Counted from the stretch's first letter, positions 34,554 to 46,186 are shown. The stretch: DNA of 64,000 nucleotides from Candidatus Vallotiella hemipterorum (GCF_910593725.1 NZ_OU343031.1:496001-560000); one strand, 5' to 3'. Notes: generated by a model from the letters alone, not told the origin. Translations and numbers: made by a program.

Positions 34554-35216
34554 TGCCATCGGCTCTGTTTTTGAGTCAACCAGGTATATGATCAGAGATT
34601 AGTTTTTAACATATAGCTGCTTTAGCAGAACATATTCTAATTCTTATTACCCAGCTTGGTTGCCAATCCTGGTTATATTAGTCTATAAAAACTATTTATT
34701 GTGGTACAAATACATTTTGTGAGTGTTATCGATCTCTATATCATTACCTGCTTTCGGCATAATCAGTGATCTAAATTTTAGAAGAAGACGTTTTTTGCAA
34801 TTTCCCTAAGCAAAGCACTTATATTACTTTACCGCACACCGACACCTACCTTCAGGCCACCTGCGTATTATAATTAGGCATGGATTAAATTATAACGATA
34901 GGATATAGGCTACTTATTCTAAGTGTAATCTCATAAAGCAATTAACGATCTTTTTAGATTTGGATATGATTAGTCTGCTTTTAATTTTTCAGTTTAACTA
35001 TACAAATCTTACGGGTAGTGTTCGGCGCTTGTAGTAGTGTTCGCTATTCATCGTAATATAGAGAATATACTTGTCCGAACCTATATTTCCGTTTAAAAGC
35101 GGCTTGATATATTTAGATTAAACCTTATTGGTAATAGAGAGAGCCGATAAGGGATAGTACTCATTGTATTATTTAATGTGCGTTTTAGGGAACGTGCCGT
35201 GTTTCTATAGTTAGTT

Positions 35217-36683
35217 CTATAGAGTTCCACCCACCGTCATATTATCTATACGCAGTGTCGGCTGCCCAACGCCAACCGGCACGTTCTGACCTTCCTTACC
35301 GCACATGCCTACGCCCATGTCTAACGACATGTCATTCCCAATTAGGGAAACATATTTAAGCGATTCTGGTCCGTTTCCTACCAGTGTCGCACCCTTAACA
35401 GGATAGGAAATCTTGCCATTCTCAATTATATAAGCCTCAGAGGCTGAGAATACAAACTGGCCGTTCGTTATGTCCACCTGTCCGCCGCCAAAGTTAACCG
35501 CGTATAGACCATACTTAACTGATTCAATAATCTCGAGAGGATCTTTGTTGCCCCCTAACATATAGGTATTTGTCATTCGAGGCATCGGTAACGCTGCATA
35601 TGATTCTCTCCTAGCATTGCCAGTTACTTTGGTCTTCATAAGCCGAGCGTTAAGCGTATCTTGCATATAACCGGTCAGGATTCCGTCCTCTATTAATGTT
35701 GTACATTGTGTAGCATTACCCTCGTCATCAACGTTCAACGATCCACGCCGATTTGCCAGCGTCCCATTATCGACTACTGTAATGCCGTTAGCAGCAACCC
35801 TCTCACCAATCTGTCCAGCGAACGCTGATGATCCCTTACGGTTGAAGTCGCCCTCTAATCCGTGACCAATTGCTTCATGTAGTAGCACGCCTGGCCATCC
35901 TGGACCGAGCACAACCGTCATCGTGCCAGCAGGTGCGGGGAGTGCTTCTAGGTTTGACAGTGCGGAATGCACAGCATTATCGACGTAGCGCGCTAGCACC
36001 TCTTCAGTAAAGTAGGCATAGCCGTAGCGGCCTCCACCACCGCTAGTACCAATCTCGCGTCTTTTATTCTGCTCAGCAATAACTGTAACTGATACGCGAA
36101 CAAGGGGCCGCACGTCAGCAGCTAGTACACCGTCGCTGCGCACTACTAGAACAACATCGTATTCGCCTGTCAAACTTGCCATAACCTGCGTAACGCGCGT
36201 ATCTTTCTCGCGCGCCATTTTTTCGACACGTTCGAGCAAGGCTACTTTTGCATTTGAATTCAGAGAGTTCAGCGGATCAGTCGGTTGATATAAGTTTCGA
36301 CTAGCATGACTATGCAATGCGCCTGTGGCGCGCACGCAAGCTTTTCCGCCACCTAGACGAGCGATTGAGCGTGTAGCTTGGGCGGCTTGTTTTAGCGCTT
36401 GAGGCGATAAATCATCGTAGTATGCAAAAGCTGTATGCTGGCCGACTATCGCGCGCACACCTATACCCTGGTCTATGCTAAAACTGCCCGATTTAACAAT
36501 ACCTTCCTCTAGGCTCCATGCTTCACTACGGGTGGTTTGGAAGTACAAATCTGCGTAGTCGACGCAATTAGAAAAAATATCGCCCAATGTGCGCAGAAGC
36601 ATGGGCTCATCAATCTCATGATCTGTAAGAAGAAGGTTTTTAGCAGTAGCTAGATGATAAGGGTTTGGTTCAATAATATTCAT
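35217..36683 (-). CDS. tldD: metalloprotease TldD
   Basis: Zinc protease subunit that works with TldE/PmbA to trim peptides such as modified bacteriocin precursors and CcdA-like antitoxins. 488 residues. The zinc-binding [16 protein letters not shown] is near residue 263; [10 protein letters not shown] and the C-terminal [21 protein letters not shown] are typical. The partner gene is not in this window. It is 133 bp downstream of yhdP on the same strand; as I recall, relatives have a nitrilase-type hydrolase gene between them, which is missing here. Confidence 0.96.
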   Translation of the reverse strand: MNIIEPNPYHLATAKNLLLTDHEIDEPMLLRTLGDIFSNCVDYADLYFQTTRSEAWSLEEGIVKSGSFSIDQGIGVRAIVGQHTAFAYYDDLSPQALKQAAQATRSIARLGGGKACVRATGALHSHASRNLYQPTDPLNSLNSNAKVALLERVEKMAREKDTRVTQVMASLTGEYDVVLVVRSDGVLAADVRPLVRVSVTVIAEQNKRREIGTSGGGGRYGYAYFTEEVLARYVDNAVHSALSNLEALPAPAGTMTVVLGPGWPGVLLHEAIGHGLEGDFNRKGSSAFAGQIGERVAANGITVVDNGTLANRRGSLNVDDEGNATQCTTLIEDGILTGYMQDTLNARLMKTKVTGNARRESYAALPMPRMTNTYMLGGNKDPLEIIESVKYGLYAVNFGGGQVDITNGQFVFSASEAYIIENGKISYPVKGATLVGNGPESLKYVSLIGNDMSLDMGVGMCGKEGQNVPVGVGQPTLRIDNMTVGGTL

Positions 36684-36816
36684 GCGGACGCGCCCATTTG
36701 TCTGGTAAATAGACGAGAGTTAATGTTTCGATAGCGCGCTTTAAAGCGCGAGTGATTTATTGTTAGAAGAGATGTAGGTTTTTGCCCAGCATTACTTTCT
36801 CAGAAAAGAGAGTTGT

Positions 36817-39800
36817 TTATTGCCATGACGCATGAGATGAGAATCTTTCTGTCTTAGCGCGATCGCTCGTCAACAGCTCAACCTGAGGATAGGACCACGA
36901 TCCGGTTACTATATAATATCGTTCGAACGACTGTGTAATAATATTAGATAGAACACCACCAGAAATAAATGTTCCCAATCCAAGTAGCGGGTTGATTGCG
37001 GCTGTGGCTAGTGCTACCGTGTCTACGCTTAACGATGGCGATACTTTTACCATAAAGTTCTGCTGTTTACGTTTAAAATTCACATTGCCTTGTAGGGTGA
37101 TCTTAGCAAATGTGCTATTCAATGAAAAGTCATCTATCCTAGCGATACCGTTTCTAATCACGCTATTAGCGGATACATTATAGAATGGTAGTCCTTTTCC
37201 AAACAACGCTCCTAAATCTAACGTCGCTAGACGTGCAAGCGATTGCAGACTAAGTACGCTGAGCAGCTTCACTGCGCCAGGTTCAATCTTTAAGATCTGT
37301 CCATTAGCCAGTTTGAGCAATAGGTTTCCGCTCAGCGTTGCATAATCAATATGCGTCGGTATGCCTTGCCAGTGCACTCTACCTAGCAGAGAACCATTGC
37401 CTCCCTTAAGTATGTATGGCATACCGAGATAATCAAGTAAAGTGCCCCCGTCTATGATATCAAGCTCGAAATTAAGTATGGTGCTCCGTAAGTTATTGTC
37501 TCTACTAGTATTCCTGCAGTTTTGGTTTCTAGTGTGGCGTATTATTTGAGAGGTTACAGTGACCGATAACTTAGCTGCCGAATTTATCACATCTAACTTA
37601 TCTAACCGCCAGACTCGCATGCCGTTTTCATCGATGTTACGTGTATGAATATTGAGCTTTCCAAGATTATGTTTACATACAGTAAAATCGTTAACGACTA
37701 AGTCTATTAATGGGAGATCCTGCGCCAGCCTTGCGAGTTCTGAGCTCCTTGGTGTTGCTTTAAAACTCTCTGGAATTACTAGTTTCTTTAGCCGCGCGTA
37801 AAATTGCTCGTATGCACTACGCGGTTTCTGTACGTGCCATGCAATATAGCCGGATACTGCATCCGATACAATATTAGCCTCCCATACTTCTGATGTCTTC
37901 GTTGCATTAATTATGATATTTTCCCAACAACGGTTTAACAATGTTAATGTATTGAAGTGCAAGGTGGCGCAGGTAGGAATAAGTGCCCCCACGTTATCTA
38001 GTAAATTAGACTCAGCATCTATGTCTAGCTTACAAAGCACTGGGCTAGTGTGAGCTGTGGTAGGATGCAATGGCGTAGAAGTAACTAGTTCAGTTGGTAT
38101 AGTGCTAGTGTGGGACAATCTGCTAGTGAGCAGCGCGCGCCACGCATCTGCATCGAAGGCTGATAAATCTGCCGCTATAGTCGTTACGCTTTTATTAGAT
38201 AAGACTGCTTTTTGGTTCACGGCGATTGCACCATGCATAATTGTTGGCTTATTGTTATTTCCTCGCCTTATTAGATAAATAAGGTTGATCGGACCGAGTT
38301 GTGCATCTAGTCTACTAGTATCTATCAAGGTTTGGTTGCTATTCTTAGCCGAGGGCCGAAGGCGTAATGAAAACGGCATGGGTAAGCCAGCCTGCTTCGT
38401 GAATGGCGCTGGTAATTGCAGCTTGAGCGCGCTTAGATCTGCAGTAGCTAAGATATTAGGCAGTTTGTTATTACGCGTGTGTACGGCTACCGAGTAAGGA
38501 GCACATCCAGATACGCGAGTGAGTAGCGTAGCTAGTGGGCCGGGCGGAACTGCAGATCGGATCGCATTAGTACACAAGTTGCCCGATATATTAAAGCAGC
38601 CCGATTTATCTGGATGGATCCATCCGTTTGCATAAATATTTCCGCCAAGAAACTGGCCAGTAATGCGTCCAATCGTTATTGTATGCTCGGTAAAATCTAC
38701 CTTGCCATGGATCTGCGTAATGGCGGGAATTGCCCCGATCTTCTTGCCAGAAACAAACGATACCGTATTATGCATTAGCTTCAGTGAGCCGTTCACGCGG
38801 ATATGTGCGCTGTTCTGATAGCGTGGAATCGCCAGCCGAAGGGCAAGCGTTACGTTGCCCTTAGCCTTCAAGATTTTGGTTAGGTGGTGAGATGGTGCTG
38901 ATGGTGAGCTACGATTAACATAATTAATCATGTCGGCTAGCGGGCCAGTAGCTGTGCCATAGATCGCAAGATCCGAGTGCAATGTAGATAAATCATCAAT
39001 ATGACCCGTCAACTTAGTGAGAATGACACGTTGGTGGTGTGCACGTTGGATATTAAAGTGCAATGCATGCTGACTCATCCAGAATAGACCGTCGATGCCA
39101 TCGAATACGGGCCATATTTCTGGCGTGCACTTACCTACCCTCTTCGGCAAACTCGACATTGGATTAAAACTACCATTTTGAAACGGCGCAACTATCTTTA
39201 ATATACCGGCCTGTGGATCACGTATATAAGGAAACTTCGATAGTTCGCCGTGGATAGAGATTGTCGCATTGCGCGCGGTTCCAGCTATCAGCGCATGGTT
39301 TAAGTAGGCTCGATTATATTTTCCGACGCCATTTGGTAGATACCGAGCAAGATGAGAAAGCGATAGACGGTCGAATATTGCTTCTATGTCGAGCCTTCCA
39401 TATCCGTGCCCCGGATTGGAATATATTCCACTCGCTCTGGCGCATAGATCCTGGTTATCGACCATAAATCGAGAGATATTGACTGTAACGGCCGGGTAGA
39501 ACAAATTTGAGGTTAGTGGATGCGTGATCCATGTCGCCTCGGCTATAAATCGTTTAAACGTAAATCGTGGATTATCAAATGCTTCCGGGATTATAACTGC
39601 GGCATTAGTGGTATCGATTATGGCATAACCGCCATTCTGATCAGCGCTAATTTTACCCCATATATTTTCTGCACCAGGCAACATCTCCCGCGCGCTTAGG
39701 CTGACTCCCTTAAATTCGGCATTGATACGATAACGTATAATTGGGTCGATGCCCCTCCCAGTCATAGCTATTCTAGAGGCTTCTCTGCTATGCGTAGCAC

Positions 39801-41112
39801 GGCGCTCAATTTGTATCGCGTAGTTTGCTAGTGTGCCGCGAGGATTGAGTCGCTCTAATGCATTAAGTATATGAGCCGGTAGTGGTAAAGCTTGCATAAT
39901 CTGCGCAAGTAGCCCGACATCAAGCGTATCTCCACTAATACCGATTAATTGTCCTCGGCTTAGTGTTTTATGGCGGAACTGGCCGTTAAATTTGCTAATT
40001 CTTAGCACTTGAGTAATCGGTGTGCCGTCATCAAGTGGGGCCTGCCCGCCGAGCTCAAGCTGTATATTGCCCAAATTTAGCGTGTAATCGATATTGTGTA
40101 TGTCATTATGACGCAGTGACCAATCTAGCTGAATACTAGGCACGTCTAGTTGCGGTAGCTTCGGGTCTGTGCGAATCCGTAACCCAGATCCAGACAATAT
40201 ACCTCGCGCATTACTCCATTTTCCAGCTGAGAAGTTAAACCACGCGACCGCATCCAGAATACCGCTCTGCACATCTATGCGCGTATCTATATAGCGGGTT
40301 AGTCCGGGTAAGACAATGTTGCTACTCGAAGCAAATATCGTTCCGCTCCAACCCGCCGGCTCCGTGAGCAGTTTCAGTGGCGAATGATCAAACCGAGCGC
40401 ACAATACAATCGGCCTATGGAGAAAATGTCCATCTGGTTTCGCTTGAATGCTGAACTTGTGACTGAGGCCGTGGTTATTAATGGCTACGCGGATACCACG
40501 AAATGTCAGTGTCGGCAAGCCGCATGACACATTAGTCCAGTGCAGGATTCCACCACGCAATAATATGACGCGCTGCACCATCAGCCAGCATAGGAATGCG
40601 CTATTACTATGCTCACGGGGATCAACCCGTACACCGGCAATCGTATAAGTGCCATCAACATATTGTTCTACAAAGATCTCAGGTTGTTCTACTATTAGAC
40701 TTGATAGTACTGGCGCTAGATGCTGTAATGAACGCCATGATAGCGCTGCAATAGCCATGGGAACAGATAGCATATGCTGTCCGTCTGGACCCATAATTAT
40801 TAGCTGGTTAATTTCTATTGTAGGCTGTAGTCCGCTCCAACGACCAGTTAGCCCGCCTATGTGGACTTTGGCATGAAGCGTATCTGAGATGCACTGCTCG
40901 ATATACGGACGCATTGAATCTAGCTTAGGAAAAATAATGTAGCGCAAACTAAAATACGCAGCTGCCACTCCTAGGTATAGTGTGATAGCTAGGATCGCAC
41001 AGAATCTGAATATACGTTGTAGAATCCAGCTGCTTGGCCAATGTAGCCATCTACCCCTCGCTGTTGTATTGCGCGCATCTTTAGAATTGCGTCTTTCCTG
41101 GCGGTCTAGCAT
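36817..41112 (-). CDS. yhdP: AsmA-like envelope protein YhdP
   Basis: Very large envelope protein of the AsmA/YhdP (TIGR02099-type) family, thought to form a bridge carrying phospholipids from inner to outer membrane. 1431 residues, somewhat larger than the E. coli protein (about 1270). One N-terminal membrane anchor (FCAILAITLYLGVAAAYFSL) follows a basic cytoplasmic stub; the remainder is periplasmic and beta-rich. The GRWSGLQPTIEI segment near residue 90 and the C-terminal FSLNSTFAKITLQGNVNF and INPLLGLGTFI segments fit the family. Uninterrupted despite being the longest gene here, so it is under selection. Upstream of tldD. Confidence 0.93.
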   Translation of the reverse strand: MLDRQERRNSKDARNTTARGRWLHWPSSWILQRIFRFCAILAITLYLGVAAAYFSLRYIIFPKLDSMRPYIEQCISDTLHAKVHIGGLTGRWSGLQPTIEINQLIIMGPDGQHMLSVPMAIAALSWRSLQHLAPVLSSLIVEQPEIFVEQYVDGTYTIAGVRVDPREHSNSAFLCWLMVQRVILLRGGILHWTNVSCGLPTLTFRGIRVAINNHGLSHKFSIQAKPDGHFLHRPIVLCARFDHSPLKLLTEPAGWSGTIFASSSNIVLPGLTRYIDTRIDVQSGILDAVAWFNFSAGKWSNARGILSGSGLRIRTDPKLPQLDVPSIQLDWSLRHNDIHNIDYTLNLGNIQLELGGQAPLDDGTPITQVLRISKFNGQFRHKTLSRGQLIGISGDTLDVGLLAQIMQALPLPAHILNALERLNPRGTLANYAIQIERRATHSREASRIAMTGRGIDPIIRYRINAEFKGVSLSAREMLPGAENIWGKISADQNGGYAIIDTTNAAVIIPEAFDNPRFTFKRFIAEATWITHPLTSNLFYPAVTVNISRFMVDNQDLCARASGIYSNPGHGYGRLDIEAIFDRLSLSHLARYLPNGVGKYNRAYLNHALIAGTARNATISIHGELSKFPYIRDPQAGILKIVAPFQNGSFNPMSSLPKRVGKCTPEIWPVFDGIDGLFWMSQHALHFNIQRAHHQRVILTKLTGHIDDLSTLHSDLAIYGTATGPLADMINYVNRSSPSAPSHHLTKILKAKGNVTLALRLAIPRYQNSAHIRVNGSLKLMHNTVSFVSGKKIGAIPAITQIHGKVDFTEHTITIGRITGQFLGGNIYANGWIHPDKSGCFNISGNLCTNAIRSAVPPGPLATLLTRVSGCAPYSVAVHTRNNKLPNILATADLSALKLQLPAPFTKQAGLPMPFSLRLRPSAKNSNQTLIDTSRLDAQLGPINLIYLIRRGNNNKPTIMHGAIAVNQKAVLSNKSVTTIAADLSAFDADAWRALLTSRLSHTSTIPTELVTSTPLHPTTAHTSPVLCKLDIDAESNLLDNVGALIPTCATLHFNTLTLLNRCWENIIINATKTSEVWEANIVSDAVSGYIAWHVQKPRSAYEQFYARLKKLVIPESFKATPRSSELARLAQDLPLIDLVVNDFTVCKHNLGKLNIHTRNIDENGMRVWRLDKLDVINSAAKLSVTVTSQIIRHTRNQNCRNTSRDNNLRSTILNFELDIIDGGTLLDYLGMPYILKGGNGSLLGRVHWQGIPTHIDYATLSGNLLLKLANGQILKIEPGAVKLLSVLSLQSLARLATLDLGALFGKGLPFYNVSANSVIRNGIARIDDFSLNSTFAKITLQGNVNFKRKQQNFMVKVSPSLSVDTVALATAAINPLLGLGTFISGGVLSNIITQSFERYYIVTGSWSYPQVELLTSDRAKTERFSSHASWQ

Positions 41113-42118
41113 GCAAGGGGCGTGAAATGTATAGTGGAGAGGGCAAAGAAAAGCAAAATGTTAATGTATAGCATGCGAATTAGTACACATCGAGCTTTTT
41201 CGAACGGTGATAATCAAGTGCGCCTTATTTGTCTTATAGCAGTACCAGCAGTAACGCAGAATACAATAGGCGTAGCTAAGTTGTTGTCCCTCATCCCATG
41301 CTGTATAAACTATGCCAACAGTTTGGGTGTTATATAGCATACGTGCTAAATGCGTCGTAACGATCGTATATAACCATCGTTTGACTAGAAATAGGCAGCA
41401 AGGTAAGGTAGTTTCTAGACGCTACTTTCAAAGTAGACTTTTCACTTAAATTAGAGGTCATTGTATATTTATTCTTAAGCGTATATTTTTATCGTGGACG
41501 TATATATGCCCTATGTAGAGAGGCGGCCGTATCTAAAGAGTAATTTGGATCTACTCTTATACTGCATAAGTATATTGAAGGAACACTTTATGCACATGCG
41601 AAGATATGTACATACACTATGCAGTCTATTAATGTATAACGTATAGCATATCTAAGATATGAACTAAAGGCGGCGTGTGATTAATAGCGTCACCTAATCA
41701 TACAGGGCAAACAGTTTACCTGCACTGGTAGCATTTTTTGAGAGTGCTCTCGGGCGATCTAGGTAAGGTACAAATCTAGCTAGAAACATGCTTAAGGATC
41801 GTCGTTGTGCTTTTATAGGACCGAGATCTTAAGTTTTTTCGGATCAGGTCCTCGATCAACCCTGAAATCTCGGGGTACTAAGTTAGTATTTTCAATATGT
41901 TCGCACAGCGAGAAATTGTACAACCTCCCCCCCGATCAGGCGACTACCTGCAATTACTATTATTGATCTGAGTTTTTAATATATCTGTAGTCGCTAACTA
42001 TGACGAATAGCTCTATAAGTCATCGTACAAATATTTTTTAAATTTGGGTAGAGAAGCCTGTCGAGAAAATACGAGATAGCCACGAGTTATAGGAGCGTGT
42101 TCGGCATGTGCAGACACC
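41113..42118. other. 1-kb gene-free spacer, inferred inversion breakpoint
   Basis: Between the start of yhdP and the end of recN. No gene recognised; a 71-codon frame near the left end has no coding character. Restoring the ancestral recN-fur adjacency requires a breakpoint in this spacer (see findings). Confidence 0.5.
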
Positions 42119-43771
42119 TTAGGAAGCTAGCATTTCTTTTGCGTGCTTTCGTGTAGTATCAGTAATCTCGATACCTCCGAGCATACGCGCGATCTCTTCG
42201 ACGCGGATAGCATAATCCAGCGCAGTCACCTCCGTGTGCGCTGTACCCTCAGCATCAGTAAACTTAGATACGCTGAAGTGATGCTCGCTGCAGGCGGCAA
42301 TCTGTGGTAAGTGGGTAACACACAATACTTGCCGGATTTGGCCTAGCTGGTGTAACAAGCGTCCAACAACCTCAGCCACCGCGCCGCCGATTCCGCTATC
42401 GACCTCATCGAAAATGAGTGTTGACGTCGGGCTCAAAGTACTATCAATAACTGACAACGCGAGGCTAATACGCGCTAACTCGCCACCGGAAGCTACCTTT
42501 GCTAATGGCTTTAATAGCGTTCCGGCATGGCTAGCTACTCGGAACTCGACCCGCTCAAGCCCGTGCTGGTTGCCTTCGGATAATAATCCTAATACAACCT
42601 CGAACCGACCACCAGCCATCGATAGGTCTTGCATCCAGGTTGTCATTGCAATGCTTAGTGTCTTAGCTGCCTTAACTCGAGCTTTAGATAGTCGCTCTGC
42701 AAGAATTATATAGGTTTGCTCTGCGCACACTTGCGCAGCTCGCAAGGTATTAATATTAGGCACTACATCTAGCGACTGCAACTGTGTACGCCATGCTACT
42801 AACTCATCTGTTAGTGCATCTGGTTGTGTCCGGAATTTGCGTGCAGTCGAATATAGCGCATCAAGCCGAGCCTCAATCCGCATAAGTCGAGTGGGGTCGG
42901 GATCTAGCCGTTGTGCGTAGTGGGTTAGTGAATAAACTGCTTCTTGTAGTTGAATTTTAGCAGGCTCTAGGGTCTCTAATGTGTCGTTAAGTGTACTGTC
43001 TATTTCGGCCAGGCCACGCAATTTGGCGATAATTTCACCAAGCTGTGTAATCATGGCATTATCTGATTCAGATAGGGCGTCTAGTGCTGACCGCACACCA
43101 TTAATTAAGTTTTCTGTATGCGCTAGCTGGTCGTGCTCAACACTGATTTGAGTCCATTCTCCAGGCTTCGGCGCAAGCTTCTCAAGCTCTGAAAGCTGCC
43201 ACACTAGCCGTTCGCGCTCAAGTTGCATCTCACCCTCTTGTATCTCTGCAATCTTTGTAGCCGCTGCCGCGTCGCGCAGACCGTGCCACGCCCGGGCAAC
43301 GTCCGCAGCCAGAGTTTTTAACCCCGAATAGGAATCAAATAGTTCGCGCTGTGCATCACTACGCATAAGAAACTGATATGCGTGTTGACCATAAATATCC
43401 ACGAGCATTCTGCCGATATCTCGTAATTCACTAAGCGAAGCTACCGTACCGTTAATAAATCCACGTGAACGACCATGAGTATCAATTACGCGGCGTAGCA
43501 TCACATGCTCATTACTATTATCAAACTTATGTTGAGTAAGCCACTGCGCAGCTGCTTCATGTGCATCAAGCTCAACAGTGATCTCTGCGCGCCTCCGTCC
43601 AATTCGGACTACCGATGCATCGGTTCGACCGCCCAATGCTAGCGCTAACGCATCGATCAAGATCGATTTGCCGGCGCCGGTTTCACCAGAAAAAACTGTA
43701 AAGCCGCGATCGAACTTGATGTCGAGCGAGGCGACGATAACAAAGTCCCGGATTGATAGATGACGCAACAT
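42119..43771 (-). CDS. recN: DNA repair protein RecN
   Basis: SMC-like ATPase involved in double-strand-break repair. 550 residues. Walker A FSGETGAGKSILIDALALAL is at residues 28-47, the central coiled coil spans roughly residues 150-370, and the C-terminal part has the ABC signature LAKVASGGELARISLAL and Walker B STLIFDEVDSGIGG. Retained although recG is lost. nadK lies 80 bp upstream on the same strand. In pseudomonads and beta-proteobacteria recN is convergent with fur; here it is not. Confidence 0.96.
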   Translation of the reverse strand: MLRHLSIRDFVIVASLDIKFDRGFTVFSGETGAGKSILIDALALALGGRTDASVVRIGRRRAEITVELDAHEAAAQWLTQHKFDNSNEHVMLRRVIDTHGRSRGFINGTVASLSELRDIGRMLVDIYGQHAYQFLMRSDAQRELFDSYSGLKTLAADVARAWHGLRDAAAATKIAEIQEGEMQLERERLVWQLSELEKLAPKPGEWTQISVEHDQLAHTENLINGVRSALDALSESDNAMITQLGEIIAKLRGLAEIDSTLNDTLETLEPAKIQLQEAVYSLTHYAQRLDPDPTRLMRIEARLDALYSTARKFRTQPDALTDELVAWRTQLQSLDVVPNINTLRAAQVCAEQTYIILAERLSKARVKAAKTLSIAMTTWMQDLSMAGGRFEVVLGLLSEGNQHGLERVEFRVASHAGTLLKPLAKVASGGELARISLALSVIDSTLSPTSTLIFDEVDSGIGGAVAEVVGRLLHQLGQIRQVLCVTHLPQIAACSEHHFSVSKFTDAEGTAHTEVTALDYAIRVEEIARMLGGIEITDTTRKHAKEMLAS

Positions 43772-43851
43772 AGGCGAAGAAAGCGGTCGTTGTGCAAGGC
43801 TAATTAGCCGGATTTGTAAAATATTAAGCGCCGAGCAATATCTGCGCTAGT

Positions 43852-44748
43852 TTAGCCAGATTTTCCCTCACCTAGAGATGAGTGCTCGTTCCAATGCAGT
43901 TTTTTACGTAAAGTCCGGTAATAACTATATCCAAGCGGATGTAGAAACGGCACTGTATACCTAGAGCGTCGGACCTCGATAGTATCTTTAAGTTTCAACG
44001 CGGTGAATGACTGCATGTCAAAGTTAACGTTCACATCTCGCCCACCAATAATCTGGATCGTGATCCGACACGTGTCAGGCAGCACGATCGGCCTGTTCGA
44101 CAATGCGTGTGGTGCGATCGGCACTAGCACAATCCCTTGCAATTGGGGATGCAGTAATGGACCGTTAGAAGAAAGCGCATACGCAGTTGAACCGGTGGGC
44201 GTGGCAACGATCAACCCGTCCGATCGCTGGTCCGACATAAAATGGTCATCGACCGACACGCGTAACTCTGTCATTCCAGAGAAGCCACTCCGGTTGACAA
44301 CAACGTCGTTGAACGCCTGTGCATGGTAAATCGGAGCTCCGTTTCGCATGATTCGAGCCTCTACTAATGAGCGCTCCTCACGCTCATAACTTCCCAATAG
44401 CATTTGCGGCAACTGGTTGATATCATCGATTGCGATATCTGTGATAAAGCCAAGCCGGCCGTGGTTGACACCGATTAGAGGGGTACGGTATGGAGCGAGT
44501 TGCCGGCCGATACCCAGCATTGTGCCATCGCCACCAAGTACAATAGCGACGTCGGCATGAGTGCCGATCTCGGCTAGAGAAAGAGCTGGATAGGAGTGCA
44601 GTCCGTTTTCGCATGCTGTCTTAGATTCGAAGACGATCTGAAACCCACAGTGCGTCAGGCGCCCAGCGAGCGCGATAAGAAGCTTACCGACGCTGAGAGA
44701 GTTGTTGCGGCCAATCAGTGCAACGATTTTAAATGGACTAATTTTCAT
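43852..44748 (-). CDS. nadK: NAD kinase
   Basis: Phosphorylates NAD to NADP, an essential activity. 298 residues. The conserved motifs are [11 protein letters not shown] near residue 73, [11 protein letters not shown] near residue 95, and [13 protein letters not shown] and [19 protein letters not shown] further on. Immediately upstream of recN, the usual Burkholderia order. In relatives the divergently transcribed hrcA lies beyond it; hrcA is absent here. Confidence 0.97.
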   Translation of the reverse strand: MKISPFKIVALIGRNNSLSVGKLLIALAGRLTHCGFQIVFESKTACENGLHSYPALSLAEIGTHADVAIVLGGDGTMLGIGRQLAPYRTPLIGVNHGRLGFITDIAIDDINQLPQMLLGSYEREERSLVEARIMRNGAPIYHAQAFNDVVVNRSGFSGMTELRVSVDDHFMSDQRSDGLIVATPTGSTAYALSSNGPLLHPQLQGIVLVPIAPHALSNRPIVLPDTCRITIQIIGGRDVNVNFDMQSFTALKLKDTIEVRRSRYTVPFLHPLGYSYYRTLRKKLHWNEHSSLGEGKSG

Positions 44749-45568
44749 GCTCGCATTACATCACAGGTTTCTGAAAAACTATATGCCCGAGTAATTTGGG
44801 CCTTAATAGCGAGCCTGCTGCGACTATTTTACATAGTAAATGACTAAACTATTTAGTTATAGCAACATGCATTATGTAAATTTATTGCTCAATAACAACA
44901 CCACAGATGCCATGAAGAAGTCGAGGGCTTCTCAGTAGAATAATGCAGATAATCTAGATTAGATCCCTAAGCTTAGTAGTGCAACTAGAAACAACTGCGA
45001 TAATGTGCTACTCCTAGATAAAAATCACTTACATGAGACACTTGATAGATTATCCTGAGCTTACTGATTCTTCTATTACGCCGCCATATCATCTGGTCTA
45101 GTGCACTGTAGGTGCTTTTAGTCCTGTTGCATCAGCCAAGCAGTATCTAGCTTGTAATCTATTTATTAATCATAAGCCGGCCAGTAAACTAATAGAGATA
45201 CTATAGAGAAAAATTATTTAAGACTCTTGCACTAAATTCCTAAAGCGCTTAGCAAGAGCTAGCGCGTCTTAATAATTGAAAAAGTCAGCAAAAGACATAT
45301 TTGCCGGCAATATTGTGCAAAAGAAAAAGCGCTGCATGTAAACAGCGCAGATATGTAGCGTATGACTGGGAGTCATATAGTGACTTACTGTGTTGTATCC
45401 CGTCTGCCACTATATCGTATGACGATGTGACTTTTGGGGTGGGCTATTGAAAAGTCTTACGTCGACCCCCAAGTCAGCTAAGTAAAACTGTATATATCCC
45501 GCTCCTAATAACCGTTAGGTCAGCTAAGAGCTGGAATAGTCGAATTAAACTATTGACTGAAATTGACC
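44749..45568. other. 820-bp divergent spacer between nadK and grpE
   Basis: No protein gene recognised. From memory hrcA and hemH lie here in Burkholderia; no residue of either could be read. The right half contains several small inverted repeats (45329-45348, 45361-45377 and an 8-bp pair ATATAGTG / CACTATAT near 45373-45418) and then the candidate heat-shock promoter. Confidence 0.5.
45447..45471 (+). promoter_or_regulatory. candidate sigma-32 heat-shock promoter for grpE-dnaK-dnaJ
   Basis: TTGAAA at 45447-45452, a 13-base spacer, then CCCCCA at 45466-45471. The E. coli sigma-32 consensus is CTTGAAA, 11-16 bases, CCCCAT. The site is about 100 bp before grpE. The -10 part matches only partly (CCCCCAAG). 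No CIRCE-like inverted repeat was seen, which fits the absence of hrcA. Confidence 0.5.
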
Positions 45569-46186
45569 ATGTCTACTATGGAAGAAAAGCAAGTCAGCCA
45601 GAATTTTCCTATATCGGATGCCGAACTCTCTAGCGATGGAGCACCGTCGTCAACTGACATACATCTGCGGCCATCCGGAGAGCATGATGAAGACGATGTA
45701 GCGGCACATCTAGGCGTTACCAATGCCCAGGCTCTCGAGCAAGCGCATACCAAGATTGCTGAACTGCATGAAAGTTTGCTTCGAGCACGCGCGGAGACAG
45801 AGAACGTACGGCGACGTACCCAAGATGACCTTGCTAAGGCGCATAAGTTTGCCATTGAAAGTTTCGCTGAACATCTTGTACCAGTTGTCGATAGTCTCGA
45901 GGCCGCGCTCTCGGACATCGCAGGAGACTTGATGAAGGTGCGAGAGGGAGTAAAACTGACTTTACGTCAATTAACAAGTGCTTTAGAGAAGGGCCGAGTT
46001 ATCCAGATTAATCCTATCGGCGAAAAATTCGATCCACATCGACATCAAGCAATCTCAATAGTACAAACTGAGCAGGCACCTAATACAATCGTCAGTGTAT
46101 TACAAAAAGGCTACGTAATCGCTGACCGCGTACTGCGTCCAGCGCTAGTCACCGTGGCTGCGCCAGAGTCTACGGCAGGGCATTGA
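45569..46186 (+). CDS. grpE: nucleotide exchange factor GrpE
   Basis: Releases ADP from DnaK so it can rebind ATP. From the ATG at 45569 there are 205 residues; TTG at 45563 and ATG at 45578 are alternatives and no ribosome site settles it. An acidic, poorly conserved N-terminus leads into the long coiled-coil region ([39 protein letters not shown]) and the C-terminal beta domain with [12 protein letters not shown] and the signature [20 protein letters not shown]. First gene of the grpE-dnaK-dnaJ series, behind the candidate sigma-32 promoter. Confidence 0.95.
   Translation: MSTMEEKQVSQNFPISDAELSSDGAPSSTDIHLRPSGEHDEDDVAAHLGVTNAQALEQAHTKIAELHESLLRARAETENVRRRTQDDLAKAHKFAIESFAEHLVPVVDSLEAALSDIAGDLMKVREGVKLTLRQLTSALEKGRVIQINPIGEKFDPHRHQAISIVQTEQAPNTIVSVLQKGYVIADRVLRPALVTVAAPESTAGH

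Larger units (their letters stand above)
33298..35216. other. 1.9-kb gene-free spacer with two strong inverted repeats
   Basis: Between yggS and tldD. No protein or RNA gene was recognised. It is strongly AT-rich and holds the inverted repeats at 33852-33875 and 34482-34536 and a perfect 9-bp tandem repeat at 34536-34553. Confidence 0.5.

Noticed and set aside
41122-41337. 71-codon plus-strand frame upstream of yhdP
   Set aside because: No coding character or family resemblance; could not be read as glnE residue.
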